A DNA stretch of 25,675 nt from an uncultured Acidobacteriota bacterium (GCA_903847195.1 CAINCZ010000010.1:1-25675); one strand, 5' to 3'; shown: positions 18,235-25,289, counted from the stretch's first letter. The notes: generated by a model not told the origin, from the sequence alone. A program made the numbers and translations.

Positions 18235-18855
18235 ATGAAGCTTGGAACCGAGAACAAGACGAAGGTCGTGATTGCGGCGGTGCTGCTGGTGCTTGGCGTT
18301 GGGCTGTTGCTCCGCACCTTGTTCTGGTCTGGCGCGCCCACTCCGGCCGAGACCAGGGCTGCTGCGCCCGCAGCGACAGTTGCAGCCAAGGCTAAGGGCC
18401 CTGCCGGGCCACGCGATCCCCGCGTTCGCTTCATCGCCTACCGGTTGCAGCCAACGCTGGACCCGATGCTGCGACTCGATCTGCTGAAAGACAGCGAAGA
18501 TCTGAAGTACCAAGGGTCCGGACGCAACATCTTCCGCGAGGGCATGGAGGCGATTCCCAAGCCGATGGCTCCCGGACTCAAGGGCGGCACGGTCGCTGCC
18601 AAGAAAGATGCTGGCGCCCCGTGGAGACCCCCGGCACAGCCCGCACCGCCGGCGATTACTCTAAAATTTTATGGCTGGGCCAGCCGGCCGGGCACCGAAA
18701 AGGCTATCTTCCTCTCTCAGGGCGATGCCGTATACATCGCTCGCGAGGGCGACATCATCGCCCGGCGCTACAAGATCATGAAGATCGGCACCACCTCAGT
18801 GGAAGTGCTGGACGTACTGAGCAACAACACACAGAGCATTCCGCTGCAGGGCTAG
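18235..18855 (+). CDS. PilP/GspC-like membrane-anchored periplasmic protein
   Basis: 206 residues from the ATG at 18235 (a TTG at 18211 would add 8). N-terminal TM at about 9-30 (KVVIAAVLLVLGVGLLLRTLFW), an Ala/Pro/Lys linker, then RNIFREGMEAIPKP, then a second Pro-rich linker, and a C-terminal small beta domain (ITLKFYGWASRPGTEKAIFL, AVYIAREGDIIARRYKIMKI, VEVLDVLSNNTQSIPLQ). This is the plan of PilP lipoprotein or GspC homology-region proteins, which bridge the PilNO/GspLM complex to the secretin. It has a TM rather than a lipobox. The position right after pilO is where pilP normally lies. The similarity is structural in pattern, not strong in sequence. Confidence 0.65.
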   Translation: MKLGTENKTKVVIAAVLLVLGVGLLLRTLFWSGAPTPAETRAAAPAATVAAKAKGPAGPRDPRVRFIAYRLQPTLDPMLRLDLLKDSEDLKYQGSGRNIFREGMEAIPKPMAPGLKGGTVAAKKDAGAPWRPPAQPAPPAITLKFYGWASRPGTEKAIFLSQGDAVYIAREGDIIARRYKIMKIGTTSVEVLDVLSNNTQSIPLQG

Positions 18856-18873
18856 CACTCACAGTCGCAGAAT

Positions 18874-19737
18874 ATGGGTTTTTCCAAACAGTTGCGGCCG
18901 CGCCTCAGACAGCGCCAGCAAGGATACCTGCTGCTGATCCTGATGCTCATGGTCACGCTGATTCTCATTTCCCTTTCGGCGATGCTGCCGGGCGTAATCG
19001 GCCAGCTCCGGCATGACCGTGAAGATGAGATGATTCATCGCGGGACGCAGTACGCCCGTGCCGTCCGCCTGTTCTACAAGAAAAACAACACTTGGCCGGT
19101 GAGCCTTGATCAACTCAAGGAGACGAATCGCAGACGATACGTCCGGCGCCTCTACAAAGACCCGCTAACCGGCGAGAACTTCAAGCCATTGCGCAGCAGC
19201 GACCTCTTACAGGGCGGGGTGCGCACGACGGGCGCGCTGGGATCGGCTGCTGGCTCCTCTGGTGACAGCCAGTCCACCACTGGCGATTCTTCCACGACCA
19301 CCGGCGGATCGGTAACCAGCGGCAGCCCGTTCGGTGCGCTCTCCGGTTCGACCAACCGGACCGCTCAGGGAACCTCATCAGCGGCGGCGGCGAATCCTCT
19401 CGTCGCCGGAGCTCTGGCGCAGGCTGCAGCGGCGGGGCCGACCTTCGGCGGCGGAGCAGTTGTGGGCGTAGCGAGCACCAGTCCCAAGAAGGGTTTTCAT
19501 GTCTTCAACAAGAAGGAATACTACAAGGACTGGCTCTTCATCTACGATCCGTCGGTGGAGGGCAAAGGCCTGATTAAGGGACCCTACAACGGCCCGCAAA
19601 CTACGGGCAGCGGCACCATTCCGGGGGCCACGCCCGCGGGCCAGTTGAACCAGACCACGCCGACATCGTCTTCCCCGTTCTCGTCCGGATTTGGTTCCGG
19701 CAGTTCCCAGCCGCAATCGAGCGGGACAACGCGCTAG
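18874..19737 (+). CDS. Atypical GspG-like pseudopilin with long Ser/Thr/Gly-rich region
   Basis: 287 residues. A basic N-terminus (KQLRPRLRQRQQG) precedes a long hydrophobic helix YLLLILMLMVTLILISLSAML: a type III (prepilin-like) signal with cleavage expected at Gly-Tyr, but with no Glu at +5. The soluble part resembles GspG: an alpha-helix, NNTWPVSLDQLKETNRRRYVR, KDPLTGENFKPL (like the GspG DPxTG loop) and DWLFIYDPSVEGKGLIKGPY. Between these lie about 150 residues of low complexity (SSGDSQSTTGDSSTTTGGSV, Ala/Gly stretches), and the C-terminus is Ser/Gly/Pro-rich. It probably caps or is part of the pseudopilus. A 6-bp hairpin AGCGGC/GCCGCT overlaps the stop (19736-19753) without a T-run. It is the last gene of the operon. 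Confidence 0.75.
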   Translation: MGFSKQLRPRLRQRQQGYLLLILMLMVTLILISLSAMLPGVIGQLRHDREDEMIHRGTQYARAVRLFYKKNNTWPVSLDQLKETNRRRYVRRLYKDPLTGENFKPLRSSDLLQGGVRTTGALGSAAGSSGDSQSTTGDSSTTTGGSVTSGSPFGALSGSTNRTAQGTSSAAAANPLVAGALAQAAAAGPTFGGGAVVGVASTSPKKGFHVFNKKEYYKDWLFIYDPSVEGKGLIKGPYNGPQTTGSGTIPGATPAGQLNQTTPTSSSPFSSGFGSGSSQPQSSGTTR

Positions 19738-19896
19738 CGGCATACCTGCCGCTCCTGCAGCCACTCGCTGCCGTTCGCTAGCTCCCCAATTCCCAGCTCT
19801 CTCAAACCGCCTGCTGATGCCGCACGTCAATCACGGGTGCCGCAAGCTTCCGCGCCGTGCCTTTCGGCGCTAACCTGGGATCGCAGTTCGGTAAGA

Positions 19897-20127
19897 TCAC
19901 GCCTTCCCCAACTCGTGCACGCCGGTCAGGTCAACCCGTGCCTTGGCGAGCAAGCCGGAGACATTGGCATTCTGCTCCCAGTCAAAGCGCAGGGCCACAC
20001 CGCAGTCGCTGGACAGATGGCGCGGCGTCGGGATCAGTTTGACCTTAAGCCCGGCACGCGTGAGCACGGCCTCGGCCTGCATGGCCGACGAACTGTTATG
20101 GAAAAGAACTACCCCGTAGGCATTCAT
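19897..20127 (-). CDS. DUF3343-like putative Se/S carrier protein
   Basis: 76 residues, small and soluble: NAYGVVLFHNSSSAMQAEAV, RAGLKVKLIPTPRHLSSDCG, VALRFDW, then a short alpha-helical end. This pattern (YGVVLFHNTSxAMxAE, KLIPTPRxLSSDCG with an invariant-looking Cys43) fits DUF3343, described as a putative Se/S carrier-like family often near selenium or sulfur genes. The start ATG overlaps the stop of the upstream cysteine-desulfurase-like gene (ATGA, 4-nt overlap), so the two are probably made together. It would accept sulfur or selenium from the PLP enzyme on its Cys; that is inference from family and context. Confidence 0.82.
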   Translation of the reverse strand: MNAYGVVLFHNSSSAMQAEAVLTRAGLKVKLIPTPRHLSSDCGVALRFDWEQNANVSGLLAKARVDLTGVHELGKA

Positions 20128-21272
20128 GACCTGGCAATGACCTCGATGGCGCGCACAACGGTTTGAATCTCTGCGGGAGTGGTGAACGGCCCCGGCGCCA
20201 GCCGGATGGTTCCCTCAGGAAACGTCCCTATGGTCTTGTGGGCGGCGGGCGCACAGTGAAGTCCAACGCGCGACAGGATGCCGAAGTCTTCGTCCAGGCG
20301 CAAGCCGACCTCGGACACGGGGTGTCCGGCAATCGTGCAGGAGACGACTGCGGTCATCTCCCTCGCAGAATCCGTGCCATAGACGGTAACGCCTGGAATG
20401 CCGCGTAACCCCACCACCAGCCGTTCGGTCAGATCGATCTCGTGGGAGCGCACCGCCTCGTTTCCGCGCGCGAGAATCCAGCGTACACCCGCGCCCAACC
20501 CGGCGATGCCGACCCCGTTGGGGGTGCCACTCTCAAACTTGTCCGGCAGCATCTCCGGTTGCTGCTCGTATTCAGACCGGCTGCCCGTGCCGCCGCGGAT
20601 CAGCGGGCGGAGTTGCGCCGGGTCTACATTTTCGCCCAGGAGCAATCCGCCAGTGCCGGGCGGCCCCTGCAATCCTTTGTGGCCGGTGAAGGCCAGCAGG
20701 TCGATGCCAAGAGCAGGTTGATCGATGGGAAGGGCGCCGGCGGTCTGCGCGGCGTCGACCAGCAGCAAGGCTCCGGCTGCATGGGCAAGGCTCGCAATCT
20801 CCGCAACGGGCATCAGCGTTCCAGTGACGTTGCTGGCATGCGTCACCACCACTAGACGGGTTCCGGGGGTAACGGCAGCCCGCATCAGGTCGAGATCGAG
20901 CCGGCCATCGGCTGCACAGGGCACAACTTCCAGCCTGACGCCGCTTTCCTCCAGGGTGTGCAGCGGGCGCATCACCGAATTGTGCTCCATGCTGGTGGTC
21001 ACAACGCGGTCGCCGGGATTAAGAAAGCCCATCATCACCAGGTTCAATGCGTAGGTGACGTTCGGGGTAAAGATCACGCGCATCGGGTCCGGCAAGTGAA
21101 AGAACTCAGCAACCGCCTCGCGTGCAGCGTAAACCACGCGGGCAGCCGCGACCGAAAGACTGTGTCCGGAACGCCCCGGATTGCCGCCGCTGCACTCAAG
21201 GAAGTCAGTCATGGCCCGCGTCACTTCAGCGGGCTTGGGCCACGAGGTGGCGGCATGGTCGAGGTAGATCAC
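20124..21272 (-). CDS. Class-V aminotransferase / cysteine desulfurase-like enzyme (EF2568-type subfamily)
   Basis: 382 residues. PLP fold type I: MIYLDHAATSWPKPAEVTRA, MEHNSVMRPL, HASNVTGTLMPV, LLVDAAQTAGALP with the PLP Asp, and the Schiff-base Lys199 in TGHKGLQGPPG. RVGLHCAPAAHKTIGT (Cys340) is the family's catalytic-loop Cys, followed by GTIRLAPGPFTTPAE. The family converts cysteine (or selenocysteine) to alanine with a persulfide or selenide on the Cys. The wording of the N-terminus and of Lys/Cys motifs resembles the subfamily seen near selenium-dependent enzyme genes rather than IscS/SufS; this is from memory of motifs. GTG start preceded by GAGG about 8 nt upstream. 10 nt separate it from the upstream gene. 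Confidence 0.88.
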   Translation of the reverse strand: MIYLDHAATSWPKPAEVTRAMTDFLECSGGNPGRSGHSLSVAAARVVYAAREAVAEFFHLPDPMRVIFTPNVTYALNLVMMGFLNPGDRVVTTSMEHNSVMRPLHTLEESGVRLEVVPCAADGRLDLDLMRAAVTPGTRLVVVTHASNVTGTLMPVAEIASLAHAAGALLLVDAAQTAGALPIDQPALGIDLLAFTGHKGLQGPPGTGGLLLGENVDPAQLRPLIRGGTGSRSEYEQQPEMLPDKFESGTPNGVGIAGLGAGVRWILARGNEAVRSHEIDLTERLVVGLRGIPGVTVYGTDSAREMTAVVSCTIAGHPVSEVGLRLDEDFGILSRVGLHCAPAAHKTIGTFPEGTIRLAPGPFTTPAEIQTVVRAIEVIARS

Positions 21273-21282
21273 GCAGCCATCC

Positions 21283-21822
21283 TCAGAGAACGTCCATAAA
21301 ATTGCCGGGGCGATATGGCAGGCGGCAGACGAAGGCTACGCCGCTGCCGAAGTTCTGCGCGACCACCAGCATGGCGTTCTGCGGCGATCCGGGTTGAGGC
21401 ACCACCCACAGGTAAATCCACGTATAGGAATACGGGTTATGAAAGATGCCGAGCGTGCCCTCGCGGCGGGCGACCCAGCTGATCTCCTTCATCTGATAAG
21501 GGGCCTTGGTGAGGCGTTCGCGATAGAAGCGCGCGGCCGCATCGGGCGTCTGCATGCACGTGAAGTATCCCCAGTTGCTGCCGGTCAACTGGCGCCGGCG
21601 CCGGTCGAGGTTGGGCCAGGAGAATACGGCCGGCTGGGGGAGCGTGCGGATGCCGTTGCAACTCGGCATGAGTTGCAGGAGCCACTCGCCGCTGGCGGGC
21701 ACAGCCGCGTAAGTCAAGCTTGGCTGAGGCGCAGCCGCAAGCGGCGACGAGACGCCGGGAGCGAGCAGCAGCGCCAGCATGGATTGCAACACGGCACCGA
21801 GTATGAAAGACGCGAATCCCAT
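21283..21822 (-). CDS. Exported protein of unknown function within the Se/S operon
   Basis: 179 residues from the ATG at 21822 (AGGGGA 5-6 nt upstream); an ATG at 21837 is also possible. I do not recognise the family. Residues 1-30 (MGFASFILGAVLQSMLALLLA) form a signal peptide or membrane anchor with likely cleavage after SSPLAAA. The mature part has three cysteines (MPSCNGIR, GYFTCMQT, AFVCRLPY), many aromatic residues and a helix SPDA-like segment TPDAAARFYRERLTKAPYQM, resembling small periplasmic alpha/beta proteins. It lies between the second YedE half (41 nt upstream) and the PLP enzyme (10 nt downstream), so it may be a periplasmic factor feeding the transporter. Role inferred only from position. 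Confidence 0.75.
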   Translation of the reverse strand: MGFASFILGAVLQSMLALLLAPGVSSPLAAAPQPSLTYAAVPASGEWLLQLMPSCNGIRTLPQPAVFSWPNLDRRRRQLTGSNWGYFTCMQTPDAAARFYRERLTKAPYQMKEISWVARREGTLGIFHNPYSYTWIYLWVVPQPGSPQNAMLVVAQNFGSGVAFVCRLPYRPGNFMDVL

Positions 21823-21863
21823 GAATTCCCCTGCCATTCCCGGACTTGCCCGGAAGCCTGCGC

Positions 21864-22292
21864 TCAGCCTCCGAAGTAAGGATCGGTGATCATGTTGAAA
21901 AACACCAGTCCCAGATAAAGTCCGAGCAGATAGAACCAATACGTTCTTCGTCCCTCGGCGGCCAGCACGTGCATACGAAACGGACAGCCGCCGCCCAGCA
22001 CACCGAAGAATCCAACGCCCAGCCCGCTGATAATAGTCGTGATCCAGACCCGGGCCGAGTTCAGGTCAGGCGTGCGCAGCAGCGTGGGGAACTCCGGCAC
22101 CGTCCCTCCGGTGAACTGGAACAGCACGTAGCCGGCCAGCGCCCCGATGAACCCACCGATCACGCCCTTGAGCAAACTGAAATCGCCGGTCAGCAGCACA
22201 TCGCGATAGCCGGAAATAAAGCACAGCCGCGAACGCTGACCAAGATAACCGATGATGAATCCCAATACGAGTGTAGCGAGGGCTGCTGTCAT
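21864..22292 (-). CDS. YeeE/YedE (DUF395) transporter half-protein, second half
   Basis: 142 residues from the ATG at 22292, which overlaps the stop of the first half (ATGA). Four to five membrane segments: 3-19, 40-62, 83-104, 118-136. Cysteine motifs are SRLCFISGYRD (Cys24) and LGGGCPFRMHVLA (Cys103), the GxCxxR-type signature of the YeeE/YedE family, which moves sulfur compounds (thiosulfate for YeeE/TsuA) or, for YedE, is associated with selenium metabolism. A longer open frame upstream to 22613 overlaps the first half, is GC-rich and basic, and lacks membrane character, so it was rejected as N-terminal coding. The ends of the family are half-size here compared with the roughly 350-400 aa single-chain members. 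Confidence 0.88.
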   Translation of the reverse strand: MTAALATLVLGFIIGYLGQRSRLCFISGYRDVLLTGDFSLLKGVIGGFIGALAGYVLFQFTGGTVPEFPTLLRTPDLNSARVWITTIISGLGVGFFGVLGGGCPFRMHVLAAEGRRTYWFYLLGLYLGLVFFNMITDPYFGG

Positions 22293-22789
22293 GCCGCGGC
22301 CCCCCGGGCGGCAGCCCGCCGCGCACGCCACCGCAGTGTCAGGGTCCCGAGCACGACGCCCACGATGACTGCGACCAGACCAGCCAACCCCATGAGGTTT
22401 CCATACGCCGTGAGCAGCACGATGCGGATGGGGCAGGAGCCGAGCAGCAGTCCAAAGTTGATTACCAGAAAGCCGTATATGAAATAAGCCACTCGCTGGC
22501 GCGCGGGCCGCACCTTGGCCTCTCCGTGCTGACGGGCAGCAACCAGGGCTCCCAGGACAACTCCAACAGCAGTCAGCAGCGGCCAGTTGGTGGAGGCGAC
22601 GCTGTAATCCCAACTGATGTGCAGGACGTGGTCAGCCAGCCAGTTGAATAGGTCGCGAGGATGGCACACCATGCACACGCCGTACGCCAGGGGCGGCACG
22701 ACCTTGAAATACGCTTGGGCCACAGCAGCGGAGATGCCTAAGACCAGTCCTGCCTGAAAGGGCGACACGTTGATTTTAGGAACGGCCAC
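22289..22789 (-). CDS. YeeE/YedE (DUF395) transporter half-protein, first half
   Basis: 166 residues from the GTG at 22789 (GAGG 6 nt upstream); a GTG at 22801 would add 4. Membrane segments: FQAGLVLGISAAVAQAYFKV, the stretch after WPLLTAVGVVLGALVA, RVAYFIYGFLVINFGLLLG and LMGLAGLVAVIVGVVLGTLTL. The first loop carries GVCMVCHPRD, a Cys pair like that of selenium-linked YedE. The fourth part has LGSCPIRIVLLTAYG, the same GxCPxR signature as in the second half. Stop overlaps the next start by 4 nt, so the two halves are translated in a coupled way and probably assemble into one transporter. It heads the five-gene operon running leftwards. Confidence 0.85.
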   Translation of the reverse strand: MAVPKINVSPFQAGLVLGISAAVAQAYFKVVPPLAYGVCMVCHPRDLFNWLADHVLHISWDYSVASTNWPLLTAVGVVLGALVAARQHGEAKVRPARQRVAYFIYGFLVINFGLLLGSCPIRIVLLTAYGNLMGLAGLVAVIVGVVLGTLTLRWRARRAAARGAAA

Positions 22790-22964
22790 GCCTGACCTCA
22801 CGCTGGACTCATTCCGGACTTCCGCCAGCTCGCGCCCGGAATGGAAATTTTACCGAATGGCAGATGCTAGTGAACCGCAACCGGGCTTGCAGTGACGTAC
22901 CTCACTTGCTGAAGGTCACGAGCAGCCGCGCCTATGTGGCAGGGTGAAAGGCGGCCAAAGCCAA

Positions 22965-22987
22965 AAGCCCAGCACGGGGCTGGGCTT
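22965..22987 (-). terminator. Intrinsic terminator of the Fe-S carrier gene
   Basis: Stem AAGCCCAGC (22965-22973) / GCTGGGCTT (22979-22987), loop ACGGG, 9-bp perfect. On the minus strand it is followed by TTGG after TT, a short U-run. It lies 33 nt after the stop of the gene at 23020. Between 22802 and 22964 I see nothing else defined except the presumed promoter of the YedE operon. Confidence 0.78.
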
Positions 22988-23019
22988 GGCGCGAAAGAAA
23001 ATCTGCTGCTTCCGGATTC

Positions 23020-23385
23020 CTAGACGTTGAACGAGGAACCGCATCCGCAGGTGTTCTTGACGTTCGGATTCTCAAACTTGAAGCCGGCTCCTTCCGCCGT
23101 CTCCAGGTAGTCCACCGTTGCGCCCTGCAGATACATCGCGCTCGTGGCGTCAATGAACAGCTTGACGCCCTCGACCTCAAAAATCTTATCCATCATGCCT
23201 GCGGCGGTCTCGAAGGCCATGGAATAGGAAAAGCCCGAGCATCCTCCGCCGACTACGCCCACACGGAGTCCAGCGGGAACCGGGGTCTGCTGCGCCATGA
23301 TTTCTTTCACCTTCACGATGGCGGACGGGGAAAAAGTCACCGGCGCGGTCTTGGTGGGGGTCACTACTTCGGGGGTGGTAGCCAT
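23020..23385 (-). CDS. erpA: A-type Fe-S cluster carrier (ErpA/IscA/HesB family)
   Basis: 121 residues from the ATG at 23385, chosen because CAGGAG lies 6-8 nt upstream. Longer in-frame starts up to 23538 add about 51 non-conserved residues. HesB fold: VTFSPSAIVKVKEIMAQQ, GLRVGVVGGGCSGFSYSMAFE (Cys49), VEGVKLFIDATSAMYLQGATVDYLE, FKFENPNVKNTCGCGSSFNV (Cys113 and Cys115). These three cysteines are the conserved cluster ligands of the family, which carries [2Fe-2S]/[4Fe-4S] clusters to target proteins. ErpA versus IscA is not certain from sequence alone. It is a single gene with its own terminator, next to but not part of the Se/S operon. Amino-terminal MATTPEVVTPTKTAPV is a poorly conserved extension. 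Confidence 0.92.
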   Translation of the reverse strand: MATTPEVVTPTKTAPVTFSPSAIVKVKEIMAQQTPVPAGLRVGVVGGGCSGFSYSMAFETAAGMMDKIFEVEGVKLFIDATSAMYLQGATVDYLETAEGAGFKFENPNVKNTCGCGSSFNV

Positions 23386-23550
23386 TCTCATCTCCTGTGC
23401 AGCCCTTGAATTATAGCCGCTCTTCCTTACAGCTCCAAGACTGTACAAGCTTTGGATGACGGCGGTGCGTGGGTGGTCGCATGAACTTGAAGCCCGCAGG
23501 TTGCCCGAAATGGCGAAATTATAGTTACCTGGCAACACAGAATTATCGCG

Positions 23551-23577
23551 TTGACCCCATTTCAGTCGGGGTATAAT
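23551..23577 (+). promoter_or_regulatory. Sigma70-like promoter with internal inverted repeat
   Basis: TTGACC (23551-23556), 15-nt spacer, TATAAT (23572-23577), with a consensus -10 and a slightly short spacer. An inverted repeat ACCCC (23554-23558) / GGGGT (23568-23572) separated by 9 nt sits between and overlaps both hexamers, as an operator would. It drives the small membrane protein gene at 23634. Confidence 0.6.
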
Positions 23578-23633
23578 CCGCGTCGGGTACGGGCCCCTCT
23601 CGCATTAATCGGGCCAAAGAAAGGGTGGCGGCT

Positions 23634-23894
23634 ATGGAGACGCTGCTGATCGTGTGGGGAATCATCACGGCGGTGCTGGTTGTGCTCTTGATTTACCGTA
23701 GCACCATCAGCATGAAGGAAGACAACCAGCTCTTCCTGGAGGATACCGCGTCGCAAATGCAGCAGGAGCAGACAGCGGTGCTGAAGCGGCTTCAGAGCCT
23801 GCAGATGCCGGTTCGCTTGTTGGGCGGCGCTTCGGGTCTGCTGATCCTGATTATCTTCGGCATATGGCTGTGGCGTGGTCTGAACGGATCCTAA
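23634..23894 (+). CDS. Small two-TM membrane protein of unknown function
   Basis: 86 residues from the ATG at 23634 (GTG at 23625 would add 3). TM1 at about 3-22 (TLLIVWGIITAVLVVLLIY), a polar middle of about 35 residues that is likely helical or coiled (MKEDNQLFLEDTASQMQQEQ, then TAVLKRLQSLQ), and TM2 at about 60-82 (LLGGASGLLILIIFGIWLWRG). It has its own promoter with an inverted repeat and a hairpin afterwards. I do not recognise the family. Signal: real reading frame with good codon usage, promoter and SD-like AAGGGTGG upstream. Confidence 0.72.
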   Translation: METLLIVWGIITAVLVVLLIYRSTISMKEDNQLFLEDTASQMQQEQTAVLKRLQSLQMPVRLLGGASGLLILIIFGIWLWRGLNGS

Positions 23895-23905
23895 CGAAAC
23901 AGCGG

Positions 23906-23933
23906 CGGCCCGAGCGATTCAGCCGGGCCGTCT
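23906..23933 (+). terminator. Hairpin terminator after the small membrane protein gene
   Basis: Stem CGGCCCG (23906-23912) / CGGGCCG (23924-23930), 11-nt loop, followed by TCTTAAAT, a weak T-run. It lies 12 nt past the stop codon. It could also insulate the convergent MFS gene. Confidence 0.6.
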
Positions 23934-24017
23934 TAAATCTGCTCATCTCGCCGGGCCGCAGGTTGGCCGAAAAGAAGTGACAGACACTAGCGACCTGACC
24001 CCGCATCGCCCGCCCGC

Positions 24018-25289
24018 TCAGCCTGCCGCAATCGGAGCTTTTTCCCCGGCGGCCGCTCCTGCCTTGAGCGGCAACAGCACTTTCACCCCTGCGATGCAAA
24101 CCAGTACGATTCCCGCAATGCAAACCCCGGTATAGCCGTAGTGCTGCCAGGCATACGTCCCAATGGTGGTTCCAATCGATCCCCCAACGAAGAAGATCGT
24201 CATGTAGATGGTGTTAACCCGGTTTTGCGCCCAGGGGACGGCGCGGTAGTTGCGGGTCTGGTTGCAGGTGCTGCCTCCCTGCACCCCGGCATCCAACAGG
24301 ATGACTCCGACGATCAGCCCCCAGATGGAATGTCCAAAGGCCCAGAAGCAGACGAACGCCAGCACTCCGCAGGCGGAGTATATGCGCAGCAGGGTCCGCG
24401 GCTCGTGGTGGTCGGCCCAATATCCGGCGACCCGCGCAGCCAGAGCGCCGACGACCCCGACCAGACCGAACAGGCCGGCCATCTGGGAGCTGTAGTGATA
24501 GGGCGGCGTCTCCAGGCGGAAGGCCAGCGTGGACCAGAAGACGGCGAAGCTGGCAAACATGGTGGAGCCCACGATGATGCTCTCGCGAGCCACCGGCTGC
24601 CCCATGAAGAGCGTTGCCAACGAGGACATGAGCTGGCCGTAGGAGAGATGCGGGCGGCGCTCGGTGCTGGGAAGCAGCAGGCGAAGGATTCCGCCAACAC
24701 AGACCATCAGCGCACTGGCGAGCAGGAACATGAAACGCCATCCGAGCTGATGGCCGATGTAGCCGCTGAAGGTTCGGGCCAGCAGGATGCCGATCAGCAA
24801 CCCGCTCATGACCGTTCCCACCGCCCGTCCCTGCTCCTGCCTGCGCGACAAATAGACGGCAAAAGGCACCAGCAATTGCGGAATGATCGAGCCGAGGCCG
24901 ATGATGTAACTGGCAACCGCGAGAACCAGTACGCTGGGGGAAACTCCTGCCAGCAGCAGCCCAAAGGCGGCGACCAGGCACATCGTGACCACCATCTTGC
25001 GGCGGTCCATGGCGTCGCCCAGGGGCGAGACCAGCAGCATCCCCGAGGCGAAGCCGCCCTGCGTCAGCATGGCGACCCAGCCAATCCGCTCGGCCGACAC
25101 CTGAAACGTACGGGCCATGTCGGCCAGCAACGGCTGGTTATAGTAAATGTTGGCAATGCCCAGCCCAGCGGCGATGGCCATGATGTTCAGCAGCCGGGAG
25201 CTGATGGACTTCGTTTCGGCGTCCCCCGCGTCGCTGGCGAGAGGTGTGGGCACAGCCTCGCCGGGGGCAATATTCTCAATTGTGCCCAT
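24018..25289 (-). CDS. Major facilitator superfamily transporter, 12 TM
   Basis: 423 residues. After a polar N-terminus of about 30 residues, twelve hydrophobic segments can be followed to the C-terminus. Motif A is clear in the TM2-TM3 loop (GDAMDRRKMV, 91-100), and NIYYNQPLLADMARTFQVS is the typical TM1 to loop segment of the drug/sugar-efflux (AraJ/YnfM-like) subfamily. It acts in the inner membrane, most likely as a proton-coupled efflux pump; the substrate is not predictable. The ATG has CGGAA about 8 nt upstream. No gene partner or regulator is next to it. The last C-terminal residues (KAGAAAGEKAPIAAG) are low-complexity. Confidence 0.9.
   Translation of the reverse strand: MGTIENIAPGEAVPTPLASDAGDAETKSISSRLLNIMAIAAGLGIANIYYNQPLLADMARTFQVSAERIGWVAMLTQGGFASGMLLVSPLGDAMDRRKMVVTMCLVAAFGLLLAGVSPSVLVLAVASYIIGLGSIIPQLLVPFAVYLSRRQEQGRAVGTVMSGLLIGILLARTFSGYIGHQLGWRFMFLLASALMVCVGGILRLLLPSTERRPHLSYGQLMSSLATLFMGQPVARESIIVGSTMFASFAVFWSTLAFRLETPPYHYSSQMAGLFGLVGVVGALAARVAGYWADHHEPRTLLRIYSACGVLAFVCFWAFGHSIWGLIVGVILLDAGVQGGSTCNQTRNYRAVPWAQNRVNTIYMTIFFVGGSIGTTIGTYAWQHYGYTGVCIAGIVLVCIAGVKVLLPLKAGAAAGEKAPIAAG

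Noticed and set aside
19736..19753. Hairpin at the pseudopilin stop as terminator
   Set aside because: Only a 6-bp stem with no T-run; kept as a remark but not called a terminator.
22293..22613. Basic N-terminal extension of the second YedE half
   Set aside because: It lies in another frame over the first half, lacks membrane segments, and an ATG at 22292 with ATGA coupling is the better start.
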